DNA from: Nectonema munidae
Taxonomy: Eukaryota; Nematomorpha; Nectonematoida; Nectonematidae
Assembly (NCBI GenBank): GCA_030549495.1
Contig: JAUIRK010000494.1
Span: 1 to 64,000, forward strand
Length of the DNA stretch: 64,000 nucleotides
Direction: 5' to 3'
How positions within the stretch are numbered: position 1 is the stretch's first letter; each line of letters opens with the position of its first letter. The notes under the pieces were generated by a model. The model saw only the letters and a program-made list of their open reading frames with translations, was not told the DNA's origin and did not search any database. Positions 37,509-48,561 of the stretch are shown one piece after another. The position numbers and the translations under genes were made by a program.

Positions 37509-37917
37509 TAAAACTTTACAGTATTGGTCTGTCCTGAGATAATCTACCTCTCATCAAATCATACCTAACAAGCAGAAAGGCATATATCATTATAAATGAT
37601 CACCTTCAAAACCAAAAATAATTAGTCAACGACTCTCTCAAAGCTCTCTTCTCAGCCCACTCTATTTTCTATATACATGAATGACCTACCACACTACATA
37701 AACGAAGTACACTCCCAGGTTATTTTATACGCTGATGATATTTTCATTTTATCAAGACACAAAAATTATGATGAATTACACAAAATACATGCAAAAAAAT
37801 ATATTAACAAGGCCCTTAATTTTTCTATTTTCTTTATGTTCTGAAATTCGTTCAATACAGGTTAAAATGAATAATTGTTCTAAATCATGTAAAAATAATG
37901 TAGATAATAGAAATGTA

Positions 37918-38010
37918 TTGGATATCGACAGATGAGGATTATTTGGAAAATTTTTAGATCCTCTTAATATCCTCATCCGTGGATCATTTAAATTTCAAAT
38001 CCGCCGATTC
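37918..38010. repeat. Dispersed GATATC...CCTCATCCGTGGATC repeat
   Basis: GGATATCGACAGATGAGG and CCTCTTAATATCCTCATCC, then GGATCATTTAAATTTC, correspond to similar sequence at about 6140-6200 (GGATATCCG, CCTCTTAACATTCTCATCC, ATTCATTTAAGTTTCGA). Probably the end of an unidentified DNA transposon. Confidence 0.45.
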
Positions 38011-38111
38011 AAAAAATTTCACATTCGATATATTTCTACTATATAGAGGTGAAACTTGTTCCACCAAACTTTGAACAAATCTTAAAATTTAATTTCAATC
38101 TTTTTTAATCC

Positions 38112-38377
38112 CAGAGCCCGCGCTACCTATTAAATTTTGGGGCACAAGCCCCCTCCCCTCCAACTCTTTCTCAAGCCCCCCCCCCCAGCTAATTTTCAAG
38201 CTCCCCTAAAAAAATATGACAAACATCTAACATTCATGATAATGTAATCTGTATAGATATGGCTTGACAAATACATCATATGTTTTCTTTTCGCCTTGAA
38301 GCAGATTAATCTGATAGTTCAAAAATTAGCGCCCTAATTAAGCCCCCCCCTAAAATTTTTGCTTAGAGCGGGCACTG
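38112..38377. mobile_element. hAT-type MITE with near-exact 8-base target duplication
   Basis: Left end CAGAGCCCGCGCTAC; right end as complement CAGTGCCCGCTCTAAG. Flanked by TTTAATCC (38104-38111) and GTTAATCC (38378-38385). 266 bases with C-runs near both ends (AAGCCCCCTCCCC; AAGCCCCCCCC); no open frame. Confidence 0.8.
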
Positions 38378-38389
38378 GTTAATCCTAAT

Positions 38390-39100
38390 TTGAAATCTAA
38401 AAACATAATTTATTCACCTTTATATAGACTTAAATGAACTTTTCATGAAAGAATATCATATACTTAAGTTAATAGTTTGTGCTTCTCAACATATATTTTA
38501 AATATTTATTGTTTTAATACAGATGTTTTACTTTCTTTTAATGATAATTGTACTTTTTAAAATGATATATATCATGATTACCTTACTTCATTTTAAGGGG
38601 TAAATATTTCATAAGCTTGTCGTGAATTGAGTATCTCTGCAAATAGTATTTTCAAACCTTTAAAGAGTCTTAAATTCTATTAGATTAATTGTCCATTTAT
38701 TTCATGCTACCTTTACTTTTTGTTAATAGTTAAAATTATTTGTTTTCATGCACTGTAATATCTTTTCATATAACAAAAAAACAGGAATTATTTTTAAGAA
38801 TGAGAAGAAAAAAAGTAACAAATTAAAATCAAAGGCTTACTTGTTAAAATTAAACAAAGTATATTAAATAATATATAAAAAACAAATCTCATAATTTTGA
38901 CAAAACATTTTAGAGAAAAATAGCTGACATTTTCACTCTAGGATACAAATCAAACAAAAAGTGAAAAATTCAAAGTAAAGCGAAATTACAAATTTATTAT
39001 ATATTTTTAATTAAAAAACTCCAAATTATTTTAATTACTAGAAAGTATACATAACATTTTATTAAAAAAGAGACAATTTTTCAATTTGTATTACATTAAT
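38390..39100. other. AT-rich stretch, no gene seen
   Basis: Nothing recognised. Confidence 0.5.
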
Positions 39101-39102
39101 TG

Positions 39103-39560
39103 AAGAAGAAGAAGTTTATTTATCATAGAGTGAAGATAATAAGGTTTACATACACACATAAAAATAATATAGATATGGAATATAATAAAAGCCAGAATAC
39201 GATATGTGATAGCATATTTCGCAAGGCCATTAAGCCGCATAAAAGGAGATATCCTAAATAAATAAACGATATAAAAAAAAGTAAAAGAAAAAAACGATAT
39301 AAAAAAAAGTAAAAAGAAAAAAAACGAAATATAAGTTATGAGTTTTCAATTTCGGGAATATTCCATCCAACAAAATAATTTTAAAAAAGCGACTTGGTTC
39401 AAGTTTTAGAAATTTACATTTTAAGGAAATTATAATTACGACTTGCTAAGTGGTAGGTAAGTAGATGTCAAATCACTTTGGGAAAATGATCGATATGCTT
39501 GAGAGAAAATACGAAATTTGAAAGATCTTTAGCAATGGAAGGGTCTAAATTAGGATCGAG
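39103..39560 (-). mobile_element. LINE 3' end fragment
   Basis: Read on the - strand it ends in a (TTC)n tail (complement of GAAGAAGAAGAAG at 39107). The region GCGGCTTAATGGCCTTGC near 39225-39240 resembles the GCGGCCTTAAGGCCTTTTTG just before the poly-A of the + strand LINE fragment at 60.9 kb. An imperfect 34-base duplication (AACGATATAAAAAAAAGTAA...) is at 39263-39330. Only 3' UTR is present; no ORF. Confidence 0.55.
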
Positions 39561-39917
39561 GACTAATAAATTACATTAATTAATCTAAAAAGGATGTATT
39601 ATATTATATTAACAGATAAAATGCATTCGAGTTTATTAATAACTATATATAGTTCGATTAGCAGTTTTCGATGAAATATAATGTCACTTGCTAAATGGAT
39701 TAATAGAAATATTTATTTTAAATTACCAAGTTTTTGCAACAATTTAATGTGTATCTTACTTACCAAATTTCTAATTCATACAAACTATTATGCAAAAAAT
39801 TAAGATTATATTTTAAATTGTTTACTTTTGAGTTTTTTAAATAATAAACACAACTTTCTAAATATACAATCAGCTGCTTAATACATACTTGGAAAATAAT
39901 TCTTTCATTTGTTTTAG

Positions 39918-40055
39918 ATAAAATTTAATTATACTCCCATTGAGGAAAGATTGGCAGGAGTGAGATCTCCACATTTCCACGTCAATACTAAAGATGATAT
40001 CAGGCAAACAAAATATCTCATAAACACTAGAAGAAAACTAACATACATTGTTTAG
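39918..40055 (+). CDS. Possible terminal exon of an unidentified gene
   Basis: After a strong acceptor (CATTTGTTTTAG) an open frame reads IKFNYTPIEERLAGVRSPHF, HVNTKDDIRQTKYLINTRRK and LTYIV-stop (45 residues). It has balanced, coding-like composition in an AT-rich desert. No upstream exon was found in the preceding kilobases, so it may follow a long intron. Family not recognised. Confidence 0.4.
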   Translation: MKFNYTPIEERLAGVRSPHFHVNTKDDIRQTKYLINTRRKLTYIV

Positions 40056-40224
40056 GAACAACTATATCAAGTAATGATGCAAAAAATTAAGGGTTAATAT
40101 AATTAGACTTTCAAACATAAAATGAATCTCCTATTCTCTAAATATTTAAATTTGAAAAAAATATAGAATAATTTATGTTAGCCATAAAAAATAAGTCATT
40201 TGTTAATAAAATTAATAGGTTGGT

Positions 40225-40372
40225 TGGTTGGAGATATCAAAGCACTTTCAGTCGTAAGGCTATGCTCGCATTATGCTCAAGATGGTTAATCACAGTTTTT
40301 GTGAATTTGTTTTTAGAGTTGGCAGCCTTGGGGATCGAACCCCTGATCTTCAAATGTTAAGCATTAAGTAAT
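40225..40372 (-). mobile_element. tRNA-derived SINE fragment
   Basis: The - strand sequence GATCAGGGGTTCGATCCCCA (about 40332-40350) is a perfect tRNA T-loop/box B with a paired stem, preceded by CTTAATGCTTAACATTTGAA like an anticodon arm. The 5' half of the tRNA is missing, so it is not a gene. Confidence 0.5.
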
Positions 40373-40379
40373 ATGAAAA

Positions 40380-41810
40380 AATTTAAATATATTAAACTTT
40401 ACACCAGTTTCTAAACTTTATATGAGATAAATATATCATCCAAGGAGATTTTAATTTTTTGAAAGTTGTATTTTGCTAATTTATTTTAATGTTTGTAGAT
40501 TATAATTATAAAATTATTAATATTTAGATTTCTCTTTAACAAATAAAACAGTTTCGACAAAAAACATCTTGTATCAAACGTAAACATAAAAAATCAGAGT
40601 TTTTGGGAAAATAACCTTCTTGTGATGCTGATATTCTATATTTTTATTTGTTCCGAGTAATTCGAATTTTCGCAAAATAATCTTCTCTGCCTCCATCATA
40701 TAAATATTTTATTATATCATCATAAATTTAAATCATCCGTGATTTTTCAACCTATAAAGTATGGTTTACATTATCAAGGCTTGAAGATGAATGACACACT
40801 GCGTAGCAATTATATTTTGCTAATCAAAGTCTGAAAACTAGAACAAAAAAAATTACTAGAGCAAGGTAGTACACACTCGTTCTGGCTTATACCATCTGCC
40901 GTAAAATTTATCACCTTGTCAAATATTTATCTTGCAGTTTTTCTAATGCTAAGAGTTTCGAAAAACAAAAAATTTCCTGTCAAGTGCTTGTCATATAAAT
41001 ATTGTACGTAAACGCATGCCTGAGCTTGTCATCAAGCTAAATGAAAAGTTAAAAATGGAATTCCAAATCAATAAAACCACTTTTGATATTATGTCATCCT
41101 ACATCTTCCCTAGTCTCATAACTGATCGTTTGGCCGGAAGATATGCTTAAACTTTTCAATTTCAGAAGCTAACTTATCAAACCTAGATTTTTACAATCGT
41201 TATGGTTGATGTTTAAATAGTCAATAGTTTTATTTACTCAACACGAGTGCTTCATTTCTAGGCTTTAGAAAAGTGGATGCTAACACTTCAGAACACAAAA
41301 GAAACTTAGGTTCCTTTTTCCCAGCAGACGTTAAGTAAAACCAAATTTCAAGTATGAGTTTCATGTTATTCACTGCACTGCAGAAATTTAAGAGATTAAA
41401 AACTGCAACTATGATGCTAAATAAATACACTGTTTTGTTACACTTTTACTTCAACGCTGCCAACTACAAAGAGCAAACATCTAATATCTATAATTATTTT
41501 TTCAAGAAATCATTTTTAGGCATACATGACTAATTAGATTAACACTTTTTAACTGCAATGACGAATTAACATGATCAATTTGGTAATAAAAAGTATTTAA
41601 AATTTTTAGCGTATTTTTGGAGAATTCCATATTAAATCAAAATCTTATTTGCTAAATTTCCAATCTGCTATCCATTAAAATATATAAAAGTATAGGTATA
41701 AAAGTTAAGCATTTGAAACTGTATAAAAATAATTGAAATTTTAATTAATAAAACAAACTATAATAATTCTAATCAATAACATGACAGAATTTAATTTTTT
41801 GGAAATGACA
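40380..41810. other. AT-rich stretch, no gene seen
   Basis: Short open frames only (for example 41430-41230, -), no domain. Confidence 0.45.
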
Positions 41811-41819
41811 ATTTCATTG

Positions 41820-42270
41820 CCACTTACAAATATTTTTACAGCCTAATTGCAAAACTGAGTTCATGAACGAAACCAGAATAGTATGATATAATATAAAATA
41901 TTAAAATGAATAATTATTATAATTTTAAGGCATCACTGATAAATTTGTTCGAAACTTTCTGACATTTACATACCCTTATTACAAAAACGGTATCCCAAAA
42001 TTAAACCAGAATTGCGAAAACGGTGTCCATAAATGAAACCAGTATCCTCTTTTTAGTATAAAATTATATATTTTATTTAAAATATATTTGGAAACATTGG
42101 CCTCAAATATGTTTGACACTTTCACAAGCTAATTGGAAAAAAGAGTCCAAATGTCTTCAAAGTTTCGTTTGGAGACCATTTTTAAGCATCAACAGCAGAA
42201 TTGATTTAATCTTTAAGACTTTTTCATAATCTAATTGCTAAAAGTAAGTAGTAGTTTGTAGATCATCATA
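41820..42270 (+). repeat. Tandem repeat array, second locus of the 31.9-32.4 kb satellite
   Basis: Diverged units share GCCTAATTGCAAAACTGAGT (41842), ATTGCGAAAACGGTGTCCAT (42012) and CTAATTGGAAAAAAGAGTCC (42128). Each is followed by an A-rich AAACCAG-type stretch and TATAAAATAT-like sequence. These match the complement of the array at 31985-32360. Confidence 0.6.
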
Positions 42271-42279
42271 TATTCTCAA

Positions 42280-44570
42280 GAGCTTTACTATTATAGACAC
42301 AAAGATATATACAAATAATACGGAAATTTTGTCGAAAATAATAATTGTCAGTTTTTAACATGGGCGAGTCATCTATATATATACAAAAAATTTGAAATCT
42401 ATTTCATAAAACACTCTATTATTTGTAGTTAATTCATAATATTTAACAAAATCACGAAAAAATTTTCTATGAAGTTCTCATTTTCTTTGAATTTTTAGTA
42501 ACTTAATTTTTGATGAAAAAAAAGATACATTTCTCCAAATATATAAAAAAAAAATTTATGACCTTTTTGATGGTCAAGACATATATAAACAGAGCTTTTT
42601 GGCTGAGCTAGACGTAAAATTCACAAAAATATTTTTAACATATTTTTTGCCGTTAAGAAGAAAAGTAGAAGTATGTCTTTTAATATAGCTCTACTACAGC
42701 CAAGGCTATCTATTAGTTTTATAGCAATGCCCTTTTAGCTTTTATAAGCACAAAATTTAAATAAGACAAAAACTATTTTTCCCCTAAAAATAGTAAAAGT
42801 AATTTTGTGAATACAAAATGATGAGTGCTTGTTTTACTCTTTGATTGAACAAAAGTTCCTTGAACACTTCAAGCAACTGTGGCGTTCTATTATAGTTCTT
42901 CCTTCAGCATCTAATTTTTGCAAAGAAGGGCAGAACTCATCGAAATATCTACTTAATCCAAGAGTTTTCATAAACTGAGCTTAAAATAGTGAACCAAAAT
43001 GACCGTTTATCATATCTAGTTAAGCCTTCTGTTGTTGAACTAATTGGAACAGGAGGTGGTAAAAACCAAAAAACAGAATTAACAAAAATACAGGTTACAA
43101 CTTCCGCTTGAAAACACATACTTTAATTTCAATGAAAGTTTAATTTGTTTTTTTTAAATAACTCCATAGTGGGTAGTTATATTTCAATGGTATCCCCAAC
43201 TCCATTTAGGACTTTCTATATCACCCTTCAATTCTCCAAGAACTCTCAATCCTGATAAACACAATAGAACCAATTCTTAAAGCACACCAAAATCTTATCC
43301 CTCCATCACCCAACTCCTAATTTCATATATCATCCCTTTAATACAACACTTCTACATTTCCTTCCTTTTATTTTGCTCCTTTAGAACATAACAACTAATT
43401 CGATTACCGTCACATAGAAACAACCAAGCAAAGCCATCCAAATCATAGCAATACAGCAAGCATATGAGCCAACGCTGGAAAGTGCTTAGAGATTTCCCTC
43501 ACTCACTCCATAGTGTGTAGTCCTTTTGAGCCATTTCATTGATTTCTCCTCAAAATGTTACTTTGTATATAATATAAAATGATATAAAACTATTGGGAAG
43601 CATATAAGTTAGTGTATTTTTCAAAATTAATTACATTTTTCATTTCATTGTCTCATTTTTATCCAATTTCTTCTTTTGGTTTTGTTTTATGTAAGAAGAT
43701 AAAATGAGATTCTGTTTTATGTAAAAAGATAAAATGATATAAGTTTAACGAAACATCATGACTGTTGTTTTTTGAGAAATGATGTGAATTTTTTAAAAAG
43801 AGATACTAGTTCTATAAAAAAATATCATCGCAAAAACTGCAATACATACGCTGTTATTTTGTACCAGTTGCCTCGTTCGTTGCATTTGAGATACGATGGT
43901 TTTATTTAACAAACTTTTAATATAAGTTAAAGTTTTTATATCTTGACAGCTATGTAAAGTTTTGTGAGTTTTCAAACACTTTAAATAAAACTATAAGCGT
44001 TTAAATTTTTTAACTTTAAATACTATATAGTTCGCTCTCGCTTCTTTGCATATGCAATGCTCCCGAAGCTTTGCCAAGGTATAGATAAAATATATAAATA
44101 TTTTTATGTTTATAAATATATATCTTCAATAAAAGAAGCAAAATTTGATTACCTGTCAGAGAAAAACGTATCATAATTTGTAAGAAATGGTTTACAATAC
44201 TCGCTAATGTTACATTTTATGATTTGCAGAAGATACTGTGGAATCTATATATAATATTGATGTCAACTTTTCCAAAGCCCCCTCCCCGTCCACCTTTTGT
44301 CAAATTGAAGCCTCCCTCCCAGTCTGTGTTGACGTCAATTGTGAATGAACCCTTAGTATTATTGAATTTTTAATAAAATATAAGAATACAAATTAGCGAG
44401 CCTTCACAAATGATGCAACCAATTTTTAGTTATTTTTCGCTCCTGTTGCAAACTTTTTACTATATCTTCTCTTATTAAATAGTGCGTATTGTCAAATTCT
44501 AAACACCCTTCCCACTTTTTGGTTGACATCATTTGTGATCGAGGCCTTATAATAAGGTGTCTATATGTTT
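42280..44570. other. AT-rich stretch, no gene seen
   Basis: Near 44270-44340 and 44505-44550 there are two related stretches (CTCCCAGTCTGTGTTGACGTCAATTGTGAATGA-like and TTCCCACTTTTTGGTTGACATCATTTGTGATCGA-like), likely a decayed DNA element. No gene recognised. Confidence 0.4.
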
Positions 44571-44587
44571 TCTTCAAATCAAGATAA

Positions 44588-45062
44588 TTGACCCTCGTAT
44601 GGATTTATTATGGGCCTATGTTTGAAGTTAGGATTAGTATTTTGAGCTCTTTATTAAAAATAGATGTAGTGACTCTAGCTTACCTTCTCACGAAATATTT
44701 GATCAATTTTTATAGAATTGATAAAGTTCTAGTTAAACATTCTACTTCTTCTCATGGTGACAAACCTTTAGATGTTCGTAAAATAGCAGTGATTTTTTTT
44801 AACTTTATAATTATTCTTTCAAAATTGATTTTAAAATAACTGCTGTTCTAGTTGAACATTTCAAAGAAAGACATAACGACATCAAACTCGTTATTGACGA
44901 ATTGAAATATTCTCACTATAACTGGATAATTTGTGACAATCTAAAAGGTTTTTCTTTTTAGTCAACATAAATTCTACAAAGTTTCCTTGCTATCTCTGTA
45001 TGTAAGACAGTCGAGCCAGAGATCAACATGGATATGTGAGAAATAGCCTATTCAATAGACTC
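44588..45062 (+). pseudogene. Broken copy of a repetitive animal gene family (W-I-C...K-F-P-C-x-L-C motif)
   Basis: Pieces on the + strand read VLVKHSTSSHGDKPLDVRKI, then HNDIKLVIDELKYSHYNWII and CDNLKGFSF, then KFPCYLCM and DSRARDQHGYV. I recall, from memory only, the same order (K-L-I-x-D-x-L-K-Y, W-x-I-C-x-D-L-K, K-Y-P-C-F-L-C, W-D-S-R-A) in long uncharacterised proteins present in many copies in arthropod and cnidarian genomes. The copy is broken and partial. Confidence 0.5.
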
Positions 45063-45069
45063 TTGAAGC

Positions 45070-45473
45070 TATTGAGAAGAGTGTAAAACTTCATTTTTTG
45101 GATATTCATCTTGATTACTTTCCTAATAATCTTAGATTTGTAGGCGAAGAATAGGGGGAGGGGCGATTTAATGACAAAGGCTACCAACGACGATGGGATA
45201 TCGCTAACTGCTAAACAATAAATACGCCGCATATATCGAAGTCGATCGGCGGTCCCAATCGTATTTTCTATATAATTAATTTAAAAAAAATTTTATTCCC
45301 AATATGGTAATCTTAAATATCTCGCTTTTCAAATTAAATGACCAAGCCTTAATTTTACCTGATTTATCTTGAAAGTAATAAATTTTCCAGGTTATTCACA
45401 CCTTTTAAAATGGCATTTGCTAATTAACTCCAAGTTTATGCGGGGTAACTATAACGCCGTATTTGTTTTGACA
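45070..45473. other. Intergenic, no gene seen
   Basis: The region before the hAT element; 45474-45481 is its left target duplication. Confidence 0.5.
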
Positions 45474-45481
45474 GCGTAGTT

Positions 45482-47155
45482 CAGGGGTGGCCAACATATG
45501 GCGCATTGCACGATTACAAGTGGTGCATTATACATCTGAGATAATAAAAGGTCTGCTTGTAAAAAAGAGGATAGGAAAAAGAAGAAAATCTATTCGTCAA
45601 AAGAAGTTGTAAAAGTTTGGCAATACTCGAGCCATTCTACGAAATTGCCTGTGTTAGGCCAAAAATCATAAACCTTTTTATGATAGTGGATATTGTTAAA
45701 CCTTGTCTCCAAAAATTTGGAAAATGTATTGGTGACAAGAGTATTGAAAGAAAGGTAAACGAAATCGCTCTTTCAAAGTAGACAATTACAAGACGCATTG
45801 AAGAACTTTCTCATGACGTATCTGAGCAACTTAAGGACCGTGTCCGTGCATGTTCTTTCTTTTCTTTAGCCTTGGACTAATCTTCTGGCATATGTGATGT
45901 AGCCGAGTTAAGTATTTTTATAAGAGGGATTAATGATAATTTTAACATTTTTGAAGAACTTATTAGCCTTGAGTCACTCCATAGAAAAACCAGAGGGTCT
46001 GACATATTTGATAAACTAAAGTCATGTCTACAAAATCAGCAAATAAATTTTAGTAAACTCTTAAGCGTCTGCAGTAACGGAGCGCAGTCAATGATTGGTA
46101 GAGTTGCTGGAACTGTATCCTTTCTCGAAAAGTTTTTAGATCGTCCACTTCTGAAATATCATTGCATTATACACCAAGAGTCACTCTGTGGAAAAATTTT
46201 GAATTTTCAACATGTTATGATACCAGTTGTAAAATGTGTGAATAAAATTAGAGCAAGAGGATTAAAAAGGAGAGAATTCAGAGAATATTGTGAACTGTTA
46301 GATATGGAATATGGTGATCTCACCCTTCATTGAGAAGTGCGTTGGCTTTCTAGAGGACAACCTCTCAGAAGATTTTGGAAACTGAAAAATCTTGTACATG
46401 ATTTTCTTGAAGAGAACGAAGAGCTGGCTGAAGAAAGGACCCTTTTGTGTGATGAAAAGTGGATGTTTGATTTAGCATTTTTAGTTGATATTACCAGCCA
46501 TCTCAATGACCTAAATTCAAAACTGCAGAGTAAAGTCAAATTGTTTCCTAGCCTAGTAAATGATATCAGTGCATTCAAAATGAAGCTAAAATTGTTTATC
46601 TCTCAGCTAGAAAACAAGGATTTGAGCCAATTTTCACATTTAAAGGAACGAAATGAATGTGTTGAAGATAGTTACAAATTCACAGAATGCGTTGAAAAAA
46701 TCATATTACTACAAGAGGCTACTGATAGTCGTTTTAGTAATTTTGATGAAGAAGACTGCCTGCTTGCGTTTATAAATCCATTTTCACTTACTGAACAAAA
46801 CATTCTGAAAATGCCTACCAATGTACAGATGGAACTTACTGATTTAAAAGCTAATTCAGTACTAAAGAGTAAATTTGATGCACTTAAGAAACTGAGGTCG
46901 CGACTGCCTGATTCGAATATGAAGAACTGTCTGTTGCTATCAGTTACTAATTTAATTCCTAATTTTCAAGATTTGGTGAAAGCAAAGTCAAAAATCTCAT
47001 TAAAGTTAATTATCTTATTTTTCCTGTATGTGAAATTATTCTTCTTTAAAATTGCTTATTGTGTTTATATATTTTTGAGCTTAAAAATTTGTGTGGCGCA
47101 TCTGAATTAGGGGTAAAAAATTGGTGCATGGGAAACAAAAGTTTGGACACCCCTG
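45482..47155 (+). mobile_element. hAT/Charlie transposon with intact ends and exact 8-base target duplication
   Basis: Left end CAGGGGTGGCCAACATATGG; right end as complement CAGGGGTGTCCAAAC. GCGTAGTT flanks both sides (45474-45481, 47156-47163). The interior encodes a hAT transposase of the GTF2IRD2/Charlie type, shortened at its N-terminus (no BED finger) and broken by stops. At 1,674 bases it is shorter than a full autonomous copy. GTGGCGCAT/ATGGCGCAT motifs recur just inside both ends. Confidence 0.92.
45640..47110 (+). pseudogene. hAT transposase (GTF2IRD2/Charlie-like), N-terminally truncated
   Basis: The frame starts around VKPCLQKFGKCIGDKSIERK and continues with SIERKVNEIALSK, RRIEELSHDVSEQLKDRV, then SFFSLALD (first catalytic Asp). 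Next come FDKLKSCLQNQQINFSKLLS and YHCIIHQESLCGKILNFQHV, where the C/H..H motif of the hAT RNase H fold lies. After an in-frame stop at about 46332 it continues VRWLSRGQPLRRFWKLKNL and DLAFLVDITSHLNDLNSKLQ. The 257-codon stretch 46337-47110 is still open. In vertebrates the same domain was domesticated in GTF2IRD2. At least three in-frame stops are visible, so it is inactive. Confidence 0.88.
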
Positions 47156-47163
47156 GCGTAGTT

Positions 47164-48561
47164 GGTTAACGTAGACTACAAAGGATAAAATAACATATTT
47201 TCCTCCATCAACATGTCCCAAAATTGTACACACAAGCTTCTAGTCTTGGTTTTAGGAAATTAAAGACGCATACCATAGAAGCAAAGTTTAAAGTCATTAT
47301 CGAAGTAGGGAAAGGAATAGAAACTAAAGGACCATTATCAAGAAGCACAAACCGCCTCGCAACCACGGTTGGCAATTTTGCCCAGTAAGATTCTTTTGAG
47401 CAAAACACTTCATAAAACCCATTACCCAAGTTTTTTAAAATTAAAAAAAAAAGTATTAAGAATTTGTGACCTATTTTTCTCTAATTCTTTGAAAAAAATT
47501 CAAAAACAATATAAAAATATATTCTTTAGTAGAATTTTTCTTATAGCAGAATAATGCTAACTAACACCGCATAATTTCTTGAAGTATCAGCTTATCTTTT
47601 TTTGAATTATTCGGTGTTTGGAATCTTCTAATCCGAGCTTTTGCTACAATATGGGAACTGCTGCAGATTAGTGGCTCACATACAAGATTTTTTCTGTTGC
47701 ATATAAATTTGATATTCGTTTTAGAGGTAAAAGTCAATGGTATATTCATATATTGTATGAATTTGGAATTTATGATCAAAATTGAGAATTGGATTAATAG
47801 CAATCTTGAGTGCTGTTATCCTGCATTTGCTTTCCAAATTAAGGATAGCTCATATTTTCGGAGTTCTCTATTCACAGAACATATGATCGAGTCAATGAAA
47901 AAAGATCCACCAAAATGGTGGCTTGATGCCAATAATAGAACACAGCAAAACCATTAGTTCAAAAGGGTTTTTGTAATTTGGCGTATAGATTTTTACCACT
48001 CTCTGCTTAATTTTGGAAGATCTTTTGTTCAAACTCCCACAGATTTGGAAACAGCCGAAGAAACTCACAATTTTTTGTTAAAAACATTTTTATATTTTAT
48101 AATAAACTCACTTGGTTGAAGCTAACCAAGTCAATCAGTTGAAGTTGTCAGGCGTATAAAAAATAGACGCTGCAGAATCGAGATCAGAAGAAAACGTCGG
48201 ATATCTGGAAGATTAATCGAAGATACCGGTTGAATATACTATATTTAAATACCTACATACAGCCACGCAGCCAACTATGGGGCACTTGGGACCAGGCCTT
48301 TTCATCTAAGTTACGACCCCCCCCCCCCCCCAGGGTGTTGCCGCTGCCCCAACATTTTAAAAATTCTTCTTACTTTTTTTAGTGTTGTTTATTGGTCTAA
48401 AAAAAGGTATGACGAAATTTCACTTTAAAATTTCAAGATATATATGTTGCACAACTAAAAAATTCAAAATCAAGTGAAAAAAAATTTGTTGTAGATGGAG
48501 TTAATTTTTAATTTGTATATTTTCAAATAAAAATGAGTTATATTTCAGATATTTTGATATA
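47164..48561. other. Intergenic stretch with an unassigned open frame and a dispersed repeat
   Basis: The frame 47697-47957 (+; ending MIESMKKDPPKWWLDANNRT) is coding-like but unrecognised. A 104-base repeat lies at 48148-48251 (separate entry). A poly-C run of about 15 bases is at 48318-48332. No gene is assigned. Confidence 0.4.
48148..48251 (+). repeat. 104-base dispersed repeat, copy 1
   Basis: Gapless match, about 85% by eye, with 53486-53589; both start TCAGRCGTATAAAAAATAGA and end ACTATATTTAAATA. Confidence 0.8.

Larger units (their letters stand above)
35380..37915 (+). mobile_element. LINE copy F, endonuclease/RT remnant with two later insertions
   Basis: The + strand fragments, in order: KNGNYISKLDLLLTNEIS and SISDNYLIHASLNF (endonuclease C-terminus, SDN for SDH) at 35530-35660; FKYDPFPMKILKDCNHSLS at about 36190-36255; FKKGNKLLAHNYQPITKLTA (RT box 2) at about 36325-36385; SLDLKRAFDCVH (box A) at about 36570-36605; then, after two inserted elements, KLYSIGLS, KSYLTSRKAYII, SLLSPLYF and MNDLPHYI; and ILYADDIFILSR at about 37722-37757. 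The original reading resumes exactly across the two insertions. Many frame breaks. Confidence 0.8.

Noticed and set aside
40332-40372. A tRNA gene on the - strand
   Set aside because: Only the T-arm half is present; no D-arm or acceptor stem partner.
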